The notes beneath the pieces are model-generated. The model saw nothing but the letters and a program-made list of their open reading frames with translations, made no database searches and was not told where the DNA came from. The translations under genes and the position numbers were made by a program. From Ruegeria arenilitoris (GTDB lineage: Bacteria; Pseudomonadota; Alphaproteobacteria; Rhodobacterales; Rhodobacteraceae): DNA of 64,000 bases. Positions 53,464 to 62,227 of this stretch are shown here, one piece after another (position 1 is the stretch's first letter; each line of letters opens with the position of its first letter). The stretch is taken from positions 186,001 to 250,000 of the forward strand of contig NZ_WQHP01000001.1 of assembly GCF_013035315.1 (NCBI RefSeq), read 5' to 3'.

Positions 53464-54621
53464 TCAGCCCGGTGCTTTTTCAGTAAAAAAGGCGCTCAAT
53501 TGCGGGCGCAACCATGCCCAAAGGTCCGGTGCGCCGCGCTGAACCGGTGTGCCCACACGTTGTTCGATCTGGGCAAAGGTCACGTCGAAATCCACCCATG
53601 ATCCGCCGCCCGTTTCCAGATTGCCAATTGGCGTTTGAAACCGGTCGATGGCCTTTGCGAAACGCGCATCGGCAGACTCGGCGGCCTCGAACTCTTGCCA
53701 GAGCGACATGAATGCCTGCTGCGGAGCGTCGGGCAGCAGTCCGAACAACCTCTCGGCCGCGGCTTGTTCTTCGGCTTCTTGCGCGGCGTGGTCGACTTGA
53801 CCGTGGATGGGGTGATCTCCGGCATCGATCTCGACGATGTCGTGCAGCAAAAGCATGTGCAGCACGCGATCCATGGAAACGCCGGGTTGGGCATATTCCG
53901 CCAACACCCAGGCAAACAGCATGATGTGCCAGGAGTGTTCGGCTGAGTTTTCAAACCGCTCACCGGACAACAGGCGCGAGGCGCGGTAGACGGATTTCAG
54001 TTGATCCGCTTCGGTCAAAAACGCCAGTCGTTCCGAGAACGTCGTCTCGGGCACGGGTTTATCGTGTAGCAGAGCGGTTGCCAGAGCGTGGGCTTCGGGG
54101 AGCTCCTGCGCCAGATAAGCGGCGCGTCCGTCTCGCAGATTGTCCCGCGCGACCTCTACGTGCTCTGGATTCGGAGCGGGAGCGCACAGAACCTGAAACA
54201 GCGGTTGGCACCGGTCCAGATACTTGGCGAATCTAGCGTCCGGAGTTCCGTCAGCCTCGAACTCTTCCCACAGGGCTCGAAACATAGTGGCCTGATCGTC
54301 GGGCAGCAGGCCGAACAGTTCGTCCGCAGCTGCGCGTTCGGCACGTTCGACGGCCGCCCAGTCGGTCTCCAGATGGATGGGGTGATCGCCGACAACGATT
54401 TCGACCAGATCATGCAAGAGCAGCATTTGAATGACCCGGTTGATGTCGACATCATCAGCTGCCAGCGGCTGCATCACCAAAGCCCAAAGAGCAAGGTGCC
54501 AGCTGTGCTCGGCAGAGTTCTCGGGCCGCGACTGGTCAAGTAGGGCGTTGGCGCGATCGACTGACTTCAGCCTGTCCGCGCGTTTCAGGAATTCAAGTTG
54601 CGCGGACAGTCTCTCGGTCAT
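53464..54621 (-). CDS. Tandem HD-domain phosphohydrolase
   Basis: Cytoplasmic protein of 385 residues made of two copies of an HDDC2/YfbR-like HD domain. First copy: ADRLKSVDRANALL, NSAEHSWHLALWALV, LLLHDLVEIVVGDHPIH (about residues 15-80). Second copy: ADQLKSVYRASRLL, NSAEHSWHIMLFAWVL, LLLHDIVEIDAGDHPIH (about residues 205-275). Both keep the H...HD...D metal ligands and the glutamate after them. Single-domain relatives are 5'-deoxynucleotidases. The fusion may form an internal pseudo-dimer. The start overlaps the stop of the DUF gene before it (ATGA). Confidence 0.85.
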   Translation of the reverse strand: MTERLSAQLEFLKRADRLKSVDRANALLDQSRPENSAEHSWHLALWALVMQPLAADDVDINRVIQMLLLHDLVEIVVGDHPIHLETDWAAVERAERAAADELFGLLPDDQATMFRALWEEFEADGTPDARFAKYLDRCQPLFQVLCAPAPNPEHVEVARDNLRDGRAAYLAQELPEAHALATALLHDKPVPETTFSERLAFLTEADQLKSVYRASRLLSGERFENSAEHSWHIMLFAWVLAEYAQPGVSMDRVLHMLLLHDIVEIDAGDHPIHGQVDHAAQEAEEQAAAERLFGLLPDAPQQAFMSLWQEFEAAESADARFAKAIDRFQTPIGNLETGGGSWVDFDVTFAQIEQRVGTPVQRGAPDLWAWLRPQLSAFFTEKAPG

Positions 54622-54863
54622 TTCTTTTCAATCGCCTTAACTTGTGATCGGTGCTTGGTCAGCGTGTCTATGACAAATTTGCGGGCCTTGCGTTCGGCAA
54701 GGCGCACGCGGATTTCGGTCAGGAAGGCCTCTTCCAACGTCTGAGAGGACGCGCCCAACAGCTCGCCCACCTCGACAAAGAAACGGTCGTTGCCCGTTTC
54801 ATCCATAACTTTCATCGTGTCCTCGGCCAGCTTGGCGGCGAGGGTGCTGATGGTGTCTGACAT
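54618..54863 (-). CDS. Small helical protein of unknown function (81 aa)
   Basis: Soluble, mostly helical protein of 81 residues (MSDTISTLAAKLAEDTMKVMDETGN...), with a long charged C-terminal helix RVRLAERKARKFVIDTLTKH. I recognise no named family. It is locked into the operon by overlaps at both ends: TAATG with the alpha/beta hydrolase and ATGA with the tandem-HD gene. That three-gene coupling suggests it is a real partner of one of its neighbours. Confidence 0.75.
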   Translation of the reverse strand: MSDTISTLAAKLAEDTMKVMDETGNDRFFVEVGELLGASSQTLEEAFLTEIRVRLAERKARKFVIDTLTKHRSQVKAIEKK

Positions 54864-55516
54864 TAGCGCGTGTTCTCGGTCAGGCGACGCTTAACATAGT
54901 CGCTGACATCGGTGATCAGCGTGTCCATGTGGCGATCCTGGAAGAAGTGATCGGCACCTTCGACCTCGTTATGAGTGATGGTGATGCCCTTTTGCTCATG
55001 CAGTTTGTTCACCAACGCGGTGGTGTCTGCAGGTGGGGCGACGCGGTCGGCCGAGCCGTTGATGATCAGGCCCGAAGACGGGCAGGGCGCTAGGAACGAA
55101 AAGTCGTACATATTGGCGGGCGGCGACACGCTGATGAAGCCCGTGATCTCAGGGCGGCGCATCAGAAGCTGCATGCCGATCCAGGCCCCGAACGAGAAGC
55201 CAGCGACCCAGCAGTGCTTCGAGTTGTTGTTCATCGACTGCAGGTAGTCCAGTGCCGACGCGGCATCGCTCAGCTCGCCCACGCCCTGGTCGTATTCGCC
55301 CTGGCTGCGGCCAACACCGCGGAAGTTAAAGCGCAACACGGTGAAGCCCATGTTGTAGAACGCATAGTGCAGGTTATAGACGACCTTGTTGTTCATGGTC
55401 CCGCCGAATTGTGGGTGCGGGTGCAACACGATGGCGATCGGTGCGTCTTTTTCCTTTTGCGGGTGGTAGCGGCCTTCCAGGCGGCCTTCGGGTCCGGGAA
55501 AAATCACCTCGGGCAT
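54863..55516 (-). CDS. Alpha/beta hydrolase (COG2945-like)
   Basis: Hydrolase of 217 residues. The catalytic serine is in WVAGFSFGAWIGMQL near residue 112, the aspartate in INGSADRVAPPADT near residue 157, and the histidine in EGADHFFQDRH near residue 190. The oxyanion region is LHPHPQFGGTMNNKVVYNL. This is the layout of the COG2945 esterase-like proteins; the substrate is unknown. It is the first gene of a three-gene unit on the minus strand and is divergent from iscR, so both promoters lie in 55517-55693. Confidence 0.85.
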   Translation of the reverse strand: MPEVIFPGPEGRLEGRYHPQKEKDAPIAIVLHPHPQFGGTMNNKVVYNLHYAFYNMGFTVLRFNFRGVGRSQGEYDQGVGELSDAASALDYLQSMNNNSKHCWVAGFSFGAWIGMQLLMRRPEITGFISVSPPANMYDFSFLAPCPSSGLIINGSADRVAPPADTTALVNKLHEQKGITITHNEVEGADHFFQDRHMDTLITDVSDYVKRRLTENTR

Positions 55517-55582
55517 GTGTGCTTTGGTCCTGTCTTTTACTTCCGGGTGCCACGATATACTTGACGATTATCGTAAGGCACC

Positions 55583-55597
55583 TTAGAACGGTTCTAA
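55583..55597. promoter_or_regulatory. Irr/ICE-like palindrome in the iscR-suf promoter
   Basis: Perfect 15-bp palindrome TTAGAAC-G-GTTCTAA, about 97 bases before the iscR start. It resembles the iron control element bound by Irr in alphaproteobacteria (TTAGAA-N3-TTCTAA core, from memory). A TTGACG at 55561-55566 lies 17 bases upstream of its TAGAAC, so the palindrome may cover the -10 region. A second inverted repeat ACGATA-N11-TATCGT is at 55552-55574. Iron-responsive control of the suf operon is inferred. Confidence 0.6.
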
Positions 55598-55693
55598 TTG
55601 TGATGCTTTGCGCAAGGCGCTGCCTGTCGGAGATACGCACTGGCGGCGGCGGCGTCAATGTTTTCGCGTATAACCTGCCATAAGGGAAAGACA

Positions 55694-56152
55694 ATGAAGC
55701 TTTCGACGAAGGGTCGTTACGCGATGGTCGCATTGGCTGACATTGCCCTGCAATGCTCTGAAGGGTTGGTAACGCTAAGCGAAATCTCTGAACGTCAGGA
55801 CATTTCCCTACCGTATCTCGAACAGCTTTTCGTCAAGCTGCGCCGGGCCGAGCTTGTGTCATCCGTGCGCGGGCCAGGCGGTGGGTATCGTCTGGCGCGT
55901 CCTGCGTCCGAGATTCGGGTGGTCGAGATTTTGGCTGCGGTGGATGAGACTGTGGATGCGCTGCAAAAAGGTGCGGGTGCGTCCGGGGCGTCTTCGGGAA
56001 GCCGGGCGCAATCGCTGACCAATCGTTTGTGGGAAAGCCTCAGCGCGCATGTCTATGTGTTTCTGCATCAGACGCGTTTGTCCGACGTGATCAAGAACGA
56101 TCTGGCCCCGTGTCCGGCCGTGCCCAGCCTGTTTTCCGTCGTGGATGAGTGA
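55694..56152 (+). CDS. iscR: Rrf2-family regulator IscR, cysteine-poor
   Basis: Iron-sulphur regulator of 152 residues, first gene of the suf operon. The start at 55694 (MKLSTKGRYAMVALADIAL) is the family start. The winged helix covers residues 1-70 (LSEISERQDISLPYLEQLFVKLRRAELVSSVRGPGGGYRL). The cluster-binding loop that in E. coli carries C92, C98, C104 and H107 reads DALQKGAGASGASSGSRAQS then LTNRLW here, with no cysteine or histidine; only C21 and C140 remain. As I recall, the Rhodobacter sphaeroides IscR is likewise atypical and binds its cluster unusually. It probably senses iron or Fe-S status and represses its operon. Confidence 0.93.
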   Translation: MKLSTKGRYAMVALADIALQCSEGLVTLSEISERQDISLPYLEQLFVKLRRAELVSSVRGPGGGYRLARPASEIRVVEILAAVDETVDALQKGAGASGASSGSRAQSLTNRLWESLSAHVYVFLHQTRLSDVIKNDLAPCPAVPSLFSVVDE

Positions 56153-56203
56153 TCCGATGCTGCCTGTGATGTGCCCCATTTGCGTTCAGGAAAAGATGTA
56201 TCC

Positions 56204-57247
56204 ATGAATCGCGTTTATCTGGATCATAACGCAACGACTCCGCTGCGCCCCGAGGCGCGCGAAGCCATGGTGGCCGCGATGGAGTTGTGCGGGAATCCCT
56301 CATCTGTTCATGCTGAGGGTCGGGCGGCCAAATCTCTCGTCGAACGCGCCCGCGCCCAGATCGCAGCGGCTTTTGGAGCGGATGGAGCGGACATCGTCTT
56401 TACCTCTGGATCGACCGAAGGGGCAGCCTTGACGTTGGCTGGGCGGAGTTTGCACGGATCGGCGGTGGAGCACGACGCGATCCGGTCATGGATCGTCGAA
56501 GACCTTCCGACTGCGCCCAATGGTTTGGTCGAGGTGGCCAGTCCCGAGCATTCGACTCTGCAGTTGGCCAACTCGGAAACGGGGATCGTGCAGCCGCTGC
56601 CCCAGGGGCTTGCGGTCACCGACGCCACGCAGGCGTTTGGCAAATTGCCGGTGGCCTTCAACTGGATGGGCGCGCAGATGGCGCTGATTTCAGCTCATAA
56701 ACTGGGCGGCCCGAAAGGGATCGGTGCGGTTGTTATGAAACGTGGCACCGATCTGCCTGCGATGATCAAAGGTGGCGGGCAAGAGATGGGTCGCCGCTCG
56801 GGTACCGAAAATGTCATTGGAATCGCGGGGTTCGGGGTCGCAGCTGAAGCAGCCGCGCGGGATTTGTCGAACGGTGTTTGGGAACAGGTTCGTGAATTTA
56901 GAAATATTCTAGAAAATGCCCTTGAGGCTGGTTCTAAATCTACTATTTTTGTCGGGAAAGGTCAGGACCGACTGCCAAATACCGCGTGTTTCGCTACTCC
57001 GGGCTGGAAGGGTGAAACGCAGGTTATGCAGATGGATTTGGCAGGGTTCGCTGTTAGTGCGGGCTCGGCCTGTTCCAGCGGCAAGGTTCGGGCCAGCGCG
57101 GTGTTGACCGCAATGGGATTTAATGAGGTGACAGCAGCCAGCGCGATCCGCGTGTCGCTGGGGCCTTTGACCACAGAAGAAGAAGTGCTGCGTTTCGCCG
57201 AAACGTGGCTTGAAAAAGAAAAGAAGCATCGCGCGCGCGCCGCGTGA
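56204..57247 (+). CDS. Cysteine desulphurase, NifS/IscS type
   Basis: PLP enzyme of 347 residues. I start at the ATG at 56204 (MNRVYLDHNATTPLRPEARE), which is the family start; an upstream GTG is possible. The PLP lysine is in ISAHKLGGPKGIGAVV near residue 175, and the catalytic cysteine in SAGSACSSGKVRAS near residue 290 with the typical short group I loop. It takes sulphur from cysteine for cluster assembly. It lies between iscR and sufB, in addition to the group II SufS enzyme at the operon end, so the operon carries two desulphurases. An aberrantly short length (347 versus about 400) is due to shorter middle loops. Confidence 0.92.
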   Translation: MNRVYLDHNATTPLRPEAREAMVAAMELCGNPSSVHAEGRAAKSLVERARAQIAAAFGADGADIVFTSGSTEGAALTLAGRSLHGSAVEHDAIRSWIVEDLPTAPNGLVEVASPEHSTLQLANSETGIVQPLPQGLAVTDATQAFGKLPVAFNWMGAQMALISAHKLGGPKGIGAVVMKRGTDLPAMIKGGGQEMGRRSGTENVIGIAGFGVAAEAAARDLSNGVWEQVREFRNILENALEAGSKSTIFVGKGQDRLPNTACFATPGWKGETQVMQMDLAGFAVSAGSACSSGKVRASAVLTAMGFNEVTAASAIRVSLGPLTTEEEVLRFAETWLEKEKKHRARAA

Positions 57248-57265
57248 TCTGACGGAGGGTGTCAT

Positions 57266-58786
57266 ATGGCCGCTTTGGACCAGACCCAGGTAAAAGAGGG
57301 TGTCGATCAGGAAACCGTAGATGCGGTACGCGAGGTCGGAACCTACAAATACGGCTGGGATACAGATATCGAGATGGAATACGCCCCCAAAGGCGTAAAC
57401 CCGGATATCGTAAAGCTCATCTCGGAGAAGAACGAAGAGCCCGAGTGGATGACCGAATGGCGTTTGGCTGCGTTCGAGCGTTGGACCCAGATGGAAGAGC
57501 CCAAATGGGCCATGGTGCACTATCCGCCGATCGATTTTCAGGACCAGTATTACTATGCCCGTCCTAAGTCGATGGAGGAAAAGCCCAAGTCGTTGGATGA
57601 GGTCGACCCCAAGCTGTTGGCGACATATGAAAAGCTGGGCATCCCTCTGAAAGAACAGATGATTCTTGCTGGCGTTGAGGGCGCCGAAGACATGCCCGCC
57701 GAGGGCCGCAAAGTTGCGGTGGACGCGGTGTTTGACTCGGTCTCGGTCGGAACGACGTTCCAGGACGAACTGGCCAAGCATGGAGTGATCTTCTGCTCAA
57801 TCTCCGAGGCAATCAAAGAACATCCTGAGTTGGTGAAGAAGTATCTGGGTACTGTCGTTCCGGTCTCGGACAACTTCTACGCAACTCTGAACTCCGCCGT
57901 GTTCTCGGACGGGTCGTTTGTTTACATCCCACCGGGCGTCCGCTGCCCGATGGAGCTGAGCACCTATTTCCGTATCAACGCGGAAAACACCGGTCAGTTC
58001 GAACGGACCCTTATCATCGCCGATAAAGGCAGCTATGTCAGCTACTTGGAGGGCTGTACTGCACCTCAGCGTGACACAGCGCAGCTGCACGCGGCTGTGG
58101 TTGAGATCATCGTCGAAGAAGATGCCGAGGTTAAGTATTCGACCGTTCAGAACTGGTTCCCGGGTGATGAGAACGGCAAGGGCGGGATCTATAACTTTGT
58201 GACCAAACGCGCCGATTGCCGGGGTGACCGGTCCAAGGTGATGTGGACGCAGGTTGAAACCGGCTCGGCCGTGACCTGGAAGTACCCGTCCTGCATCTTG
58301 CGCGGCGACGAAAGCCAGGGCGAGTTCTATTCGATCGCGATTGCCAACAACTATCAGCAGGCCGACACCGGCACGAAGATGGTTCACCTGGGCAAAAACA
58401 CCAAGTCGCGGATCGTTTCCAAAGGTATCAGTGCGGGTAAGGCTCAGAACACCTATCGTGGTCTGGTCTCGATGCACCCGAAGGCCAAGGACAGCCGGAA
58501 CTATACGCAGTGCGACAGTTTGCTGATCGGCGACAAATGCGGGGCGCATACGGTTCCGTATATCGAGGTCAAAAACAACTCTTCCCGAGTGGAGCACGAG
58601 GCGACGACGTCCAAGGTGGACGATGACCAGCTGTTCTACTGCCGTCAGCGCGGAATGGACGAGGAAGAGGCCGTGGCACTGGTCGTCAACGGGTTCTGCA
58701 AGGACGTCCTGCAGGCACTGCCGATGGAATTTGCTATGGAAGCGCAGCAGTTGGTTGCGATCAGTCTGGAAGGGTCCGTGGGGTAA
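57266..58786 (+). CDS. sufB: Fe-S cluster assembly protein SufB
   Basis: Scaffold subunit of the SufBC2D complex, 506 residues. GGAGG lies nine bases before the ATG. The N-terminus shows [16 protein letters not shown] and the beta-helix core carries the conserved [22 protein letters not shown] near residue 300, [26 protein letters not shown] and the C-terminal [25 protein letters not shown] cysteine in the core ([20 protein letters not shown]) corresponds to the sulphur-relay position. It is separated from sufC by a pyruvyl-transferase-like gene. Confidence 0.97.
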   Translation: MAALDQTQVKEGVDQETVDAVREVGTYKYGWDTDIEMEYAPKGVNPDIVKLISEKNEEPEWMTEWRLAAFERWTQMEEPKWAMVHYPPIDFQDQYYYARPKSMEEKPKSLDEVDPKLLATYEKLGIPLKEQMILAGVEGAEDMPAEGRKVAVDAVFDSVSVGTTFQDELAKHGVIFCSISEAIKEHPELVKKYLGTVVPVSDNFYATLNSAVFSDGSFVYIPPGVRCPMELSTYFRINAENTGQFERTLIIADKGSYVSYLEGCTAPQRDTAQLHAAVVEIIVEEDAEVKYSTVQNWFPGDENGKGGIYNFVTKRADCRGDRSKVMWTQVETGSAVTWKYPSCILRGDESQGEFYSIAIANNYQQADTGTKMVHLGKNTKSRIVSKGISAGKAQNTYRGLVSMHPKAKDSRNYTQCDSLLIGDKCGAHTVPYIEVKNNSSRVEHEATTSKVDDDQLFYCRQRGMDEEEAVALVVNGFCKDVLQALPMEFAMEAQQLVAISLEGSVG

Positions 58787-58880
58787 TTCGGGTGCTTGAG
58801 GCCAGTATCGTCGTGACCGTGTTGTCCGGATCATCGGGGTCGGTCACCTGCCCTTGCGCGGGCATGGAGCGAGCGTAAGT

Positions 58881-59714
58881 ATGGAACAGTCTGTACCTCA
58901 AAAAGAGGCTGATCCCATCAAGCTTTTTTGGTGGAACAAGAGGCCAAATTTCGGGGATGATCTATCTCATGGCGTTGTGGCGCATGTGTCGGGCCGTCCT
59001 GTTGTTTGGGCGAAACCGGTTCGGGCGGATCTGTTCGCGATCGGCTCGATCATGTCTTTTGTCAGCCGCGGCGCGTTGGGTCGGGGTTCACCTGTAAAAC
59101 CTTTCGTTTGGGGAAGCGGGTGTCTGGAGCCGCTGGCACCGGATTTCGTCGGCTCGGTGCAGACACCAAAGACTGTTCGTGGTCCGATTACGGCGGCTCT
59201 TCTAAACTTGCGGGACGTAAACTTTGGAGATCCCGGAATTTTGGCCAGCCGCGTCTATCCAAGAACTGAAGCGCAGGATGATGTCATCGGTATCGTCCCA
59301 CACCACAGCGAGGTCGAGGATCCGAACATCGTCGCGCTGGTCGTGTCGGATCCCAGATTCAGACTAATTGACACCCGAAGACCCGCGGATGTCGTCTGTG
59401 CGGAAATTGCGGGTTGTGCAAGGATTTTCTCTTCCAGCCTGCACGGGCTGATCGTCGCGGACAGCTATGGCGTGGCCAACCATTGGTTCACGCTGAACGA
59501 AATACATCGCAAACCCGGATTGAAGTTCTATGACTACGCAACCGGAATCGAACGCGCTTTGCCCTCGCCACTGAGTGTGGGAGAGATCGCGAAACTAGCT
59601 ACGAACGAGCCTCCGGGTTCGCTGGCCTACCAGAACGGTATCGAACAAAGCCAGTCGAACTTGTTGGAGAGCTTTTCAACAATCCCGCAAGAAACGGAAC
59701 TCTATCATGCTTGA
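58881..59714 (+). CDS. Polysaccharide pyruvyl transferase family protein, inside the suf operon
   Basis: Protein of 277 residues starting at an ATG at 58881 after GAGCGAG. Segments typical of the PS_pyruv_trans/ExoV family are KLFWWNKRPNFGDDLSHGVVAHV at the N-terminus, GSIMSFVSRGALGRG, VWGSGCLEPLAPDF, VRGPITAALL and ARIFSSSLHGLIVADSYGVANHWFTL. Such enzymes transfer pyruvate from phosphoenolpyruvate to surface sugars. The gene lies in the middle of the suf operon; its 3' end overlaps sufC by eight bases. It has no obvious tie to Fe-S assembly, so it is probably a passenger. Confidence 0.85.
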   Translation: MEQSVPQKEADPIKLFWWNKRPNFGDDLSHGVVAHVSGRPVVWAKPVRADLFAIGSIMSFVSRGALGRGSPVKPFVWGSGCLEPLAPDFVGSVQTPKTVRGPITAALLNLRDVNFGDPGILASRVYPRTEAQDDVIGIVPHHSEVEDPNIVALVVSDPRFRLIDTRRPADVVCAEIAGCARIFSSSLHGLIVADSYGVANHWFTLNEIHRKPGLKFYDYATGIERALPSPLSVGEIAKLATNEPPGSLAYQNGIEQSQSNLLESFSTIPQETELYHA

Positions 59715-60462
59715 AATCAAAAACCTGCACGTGAAACTTGAGGAAGAAGAAAAGCAAATCCTCAAAGGTGTTGATCTGACTGTCGAGGCCGGAAAGGTGC
59801 ACGCGATCATGGGGCCGAACGGCTCGGGTAAGTCGACACTCAGCTATGTGCTGTCGGGCCGCGACGGCTACGAAGTGACCGAAGGCACGGCCACTCTGGA
59901 TGGTGAGGATTTGCTGGATATGGAACCGGAAGAGCGTGCTGCGGCAGGCATTTTCCTAGCGTTCCAATACCCGGTCGAAATCCCCGGCGTCGGCAACATG
60001 ACGTTCCTGCGCACCGCAGTAAACGCGCAACGTAAGGCGCGTGGTGAAGAAGAACTGTCGGCCGCTGACTTCCTGAAGCTGGTTCGTGCCAAGGCCAAGT
60101 CGCTGAAGATTGACGCGGACATGCTTAAGCGTCCGGTGAACGTTGGATTCTCTGGCGGTGAGAAGAAGCGGAACGAAATCCTGCAGATGGCGATGCTTGA
60201 GCCGAAGATGTGCATCCTGGACGAAACGGACTCGGGTCTGGACGTCGATGCGATGAAGCTGGTGGCCGAGGGCGTGAACGCGCTGCGCGACGAAGGTCGT
60301 GGTTTCCTGGTAATCACCCACTATCAGCGTCTGCTTGATCACATCAAACCCGATGTCGTGCACATCATGGCAGACGGTCGGATCGTCAAAACCGGTGGTC
60401 CTGATCTGGCTCTGGAAGTTGAAAACAACGGTTACTCAGACATTCTGGCCGAGGTGAACTGA
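59707..60462 (+). CDS. sufC: Fe-S assembly ATPase SufC
   Basis: ABC-type ATPase of the SufBCD complex, 251 residues. Walker A is GPNGSGKST near residue 38, the signature VGFSGGEKKRNEILQMAML near residue 142 and Walker B CILDETDSGLDVDAMKLVAEGV near residue 172, the SufC-specific wording. Family helices DGEDLLDMEPEERAAAGIFLAFQYPVEIPG are in place. It starts eight bases before the end of the pyruvyl-transferase gene and runs into sufD with TGATG coupling. Confidence 0.97.
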   Translation: MLEIKNLHVKLEEEEKQILKGVDLTVEAGKVHAIMGPNGSGKSTLSYVLSGRDGYEVTEGTATLDGEDLLDMEPEERAAAGIFLAFQYPVEIPGVGNMTFLRTAVNAQRKARGEEELSAADFLKLVRAKAKSLKIDADMLKRPVNVGFSGGEKKRNEILQMAMLEPKMCILDETDSGLDVDAMKLVAEGVNALRDEGRGFLVITHYQRLLDHIKPDVVHIMADGRIVKTGGPDLALEVENNGYSDILAEVN

Positions 60463-61742
60463 TGGCGCTGCCCGAAGTTAAACAAACTGCGACCGAGGCG
60501 CGGCTGGCTACGCTGACCATGCCCGATGCAGGGTGCACGCGCGCCGCGCGCGAGGATGCACTGGCCCGAGTTCTTGAAATGGGTTTGCCCGGACGGCGCG
60601 ATGAATACTGGAAGTACACGCGCCCGGACACGCTGATTTCGCCTGAAGCGCCGCGCGCTGCGCTTTTCCATTCGGACGAGCCGTTGCTGTTCGGGGACCT
60701 TGACCGTCTGAAAATCGTCTTTGTTGACGGCGTGTTCAGCGCCGAGGAATCGGACGATTTGCAACTGGAAGGCGTCAGTATCGAGCGTATCGAGGATATC
60801 TGCTGCAAAGATATTCACTGGGCCAAAGAGTTGTACGGCGTTCTTGAAGCGCGCGGGCAGTCTCCGGTTCAGCGACCATTGGCGGCGCTTAACACCGCCT
60901 TTGCAGCGGATGGTGTTGCTATTCATGTCACCGGCAAGCCGTCCAAGCCGATTAGCCTGATTTATCGTCACGCCTCCGAAACCTCTGACGCCATGCTGCA
61001 CCACATCGTCCGTGTCGAAAGCGAGGCCGAGGTGACGATCCTTGAAAACGGGCCTGCGGCGTCGCGTTTTAACAAATGCATGGAGATCGACATCGCTGAT
61101 GGCGGGACTTTGCATCACGTGCGCGCGCAGGGCAGGGATCATGAACGTCGTGCGGCAACACATATGTTTACCCGTCTGGGTCAGGAAGCTACCTATAAGT
61201 CGTTCACCTTGACGGTGAATGGTATTCTGACCCGGAACGAGCAAGTCGTTGAACTGACCGGCGATGATGCGGTTGCGCATGTGGCAGGCGCCTGTGTCGG
61301 CGATGGTGATTTCCACCACGATGACACGGTTTTCATCACCCACGACGCGGTGAACTGCGAAAGCCGACAGGTGTTCAAGAAGGTTCTGCGCAACGGTGCG
61401 ACCGGCGTGTTCCAAGGCAAGATCCTGGTGAAAGAGGGTGCTCAGAAGACCGACGGTTACCAGATCAGCCAGTCCTTGCTGTTGGATGACGACAGCCAGT
61501 TCCTCGCCAAGCCGGAACTTGAGATCTATGCCGACGATGTCGCGTGTTCGCATGGCTCGACCTCGGGCGCGATTGACGAGACGGCGCTGTTCTACCTGCG
61601 CTCGCGCGGGGTTCCGGTGAAAGACGCCACCAATATGCTGACGCTGGCCTTTTTGGCCGAGGCCGTCGATGAGATCGAGGATGAGGCTCTGGCCGAAGCC
61701 ATTGTCGAACGCCTCGAAGGCTGGTTGTCGCGGCATAGCTGA
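60462..61742 (+). CDS. sufD: Fe-S assembly protein SufD
   Basis: Partner of SufB in the SufBC2D scaffold, 426 residues. The N-terminal helical part includes GLPGRRDEYWKYTRPDTL; the beta-helix carries LHHIVRVESEAEVTILENGPA and the C-terminus has the motif LEIYADDVACSHGSTSGAIDETALFYLRSRGVP near residue 355 and LAEAIVERLEGWL. Its start overlaps the sufC stop and its stop overlaps the first YIP1-type gene start, so translation is coupled throughout. Confidence 0.95.
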   Translation: MALPEVKQTATEARLATLTMPDAGCTRAAREDALARVLEMGLPGRRDEYWKYTRPDTLISPEAPRAALFHSDEPLLFGDLDRLKIVFVDGVFSAEESDDLQLEGVSIERIEDICCKDIHWAKELYGVLEARGQSPVQRPLAALNTAFAADGVAIHVTGKPSKPISLIYRHASETSDAMLHHIVRVESEAEVTILENGPAASRFNKCMEIDIADGGTLHHVRAQGRDHERRAATHMFTRLGQEATYKSFTLTVNGILTRNEQVVELTGDDAVAHVAGACVGDGDFHHDDTVFITHDAVNCESRQVFKKVLRNGATGVFQGKILVKEGAQKTDGYQISQSLLLDDDSQFLAKPELEIYADDVACSHGSTSGAIDETALFYLRSRGVPVKDATNMLTLAFLAEAVDEIEDEALAEAIVERLEGWLSRHS

Positions 61743-62227
61743 TGCCGGTGACATCAGATATCGTGGCCACCTATCGGGGGCCGGGGCGGGTTGTGCGTCG
61801 GCTTCTTGATCTTGGCCCGCGCGAGGATAGGGCACTGGTGTTTGTTATGGCGTTCTGCGTTGTGGCATTCATCGCCCAATTGCCCAGCCTCGCCCGCCGT
61901 GCGCATATCGAAGGCCTTGAGCTTGATATGTTGATGGGCGGTGCCTTGATGGGCACCGTCTTTATTCTGCCGCTGTTTTTCTACCTGCTGGCTTTTGTGT
62001 CATATGGCGCGGCGCGGCTGGCTGGAGGTAAGGGCACATCTTACGGTGCACGGCTGGCGTTGTTTTGGGCGCTACTTTCCTCGACGCCGCTGGTTCTGTT
62101 AAATGGCCTTGTTGCAGGATTTATCGGCTCTGGTCCCGCGCTGACGATCGTGGGCGCTATCTGGTTCGCCGTGTTCCTGTGGTTCTGGGTGGCAGGTCTC
62201 AGCCAAGCGCAAAGGCAACAAGAATGA
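61742..62227 (+). CDS. YIP1-family-type membrane protein (first)
   Basis: Inner-membrane protein of 161 residues with about four helices, starting in the sufD stop codon (TGATG). Helices are near residues 35-50 (VFVMAFCVVAFIAQL), 65-85 (GALMGTVFILPLFFYLLAF), 105-120 (LFWALLSSTPLVLL) and 130-152 (TIVGAIWFAVFLWFWVAG). Similar small membrane proteins are grouped with YIP1. It stands beside a second one that starts in its own stop. Function is unknown; these proteins are usual residents of the suf operon in Rhodobacterales as far as I know. Confidence 0.8.
   Translation: MPVTSDIVATYRGPGRVVRRLLDLGPREDRALVFVMAFCVVAFIAQLPSLARRAHIEGLELDMLMGGALMGTVFILPLFFYLLAFVSYGAARLAGGKGTSYGARLALFWALLSSTPLVLLNGLVAGFIGSGPALTIVGAIWFAVFLWFWVAGLSQAQRQQE

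Noticed and set aside
60432-61835. 467-codon minus-strand frame opposite sufD
   Set aside because: Antisense shadow of sufD with no domain or start signal.
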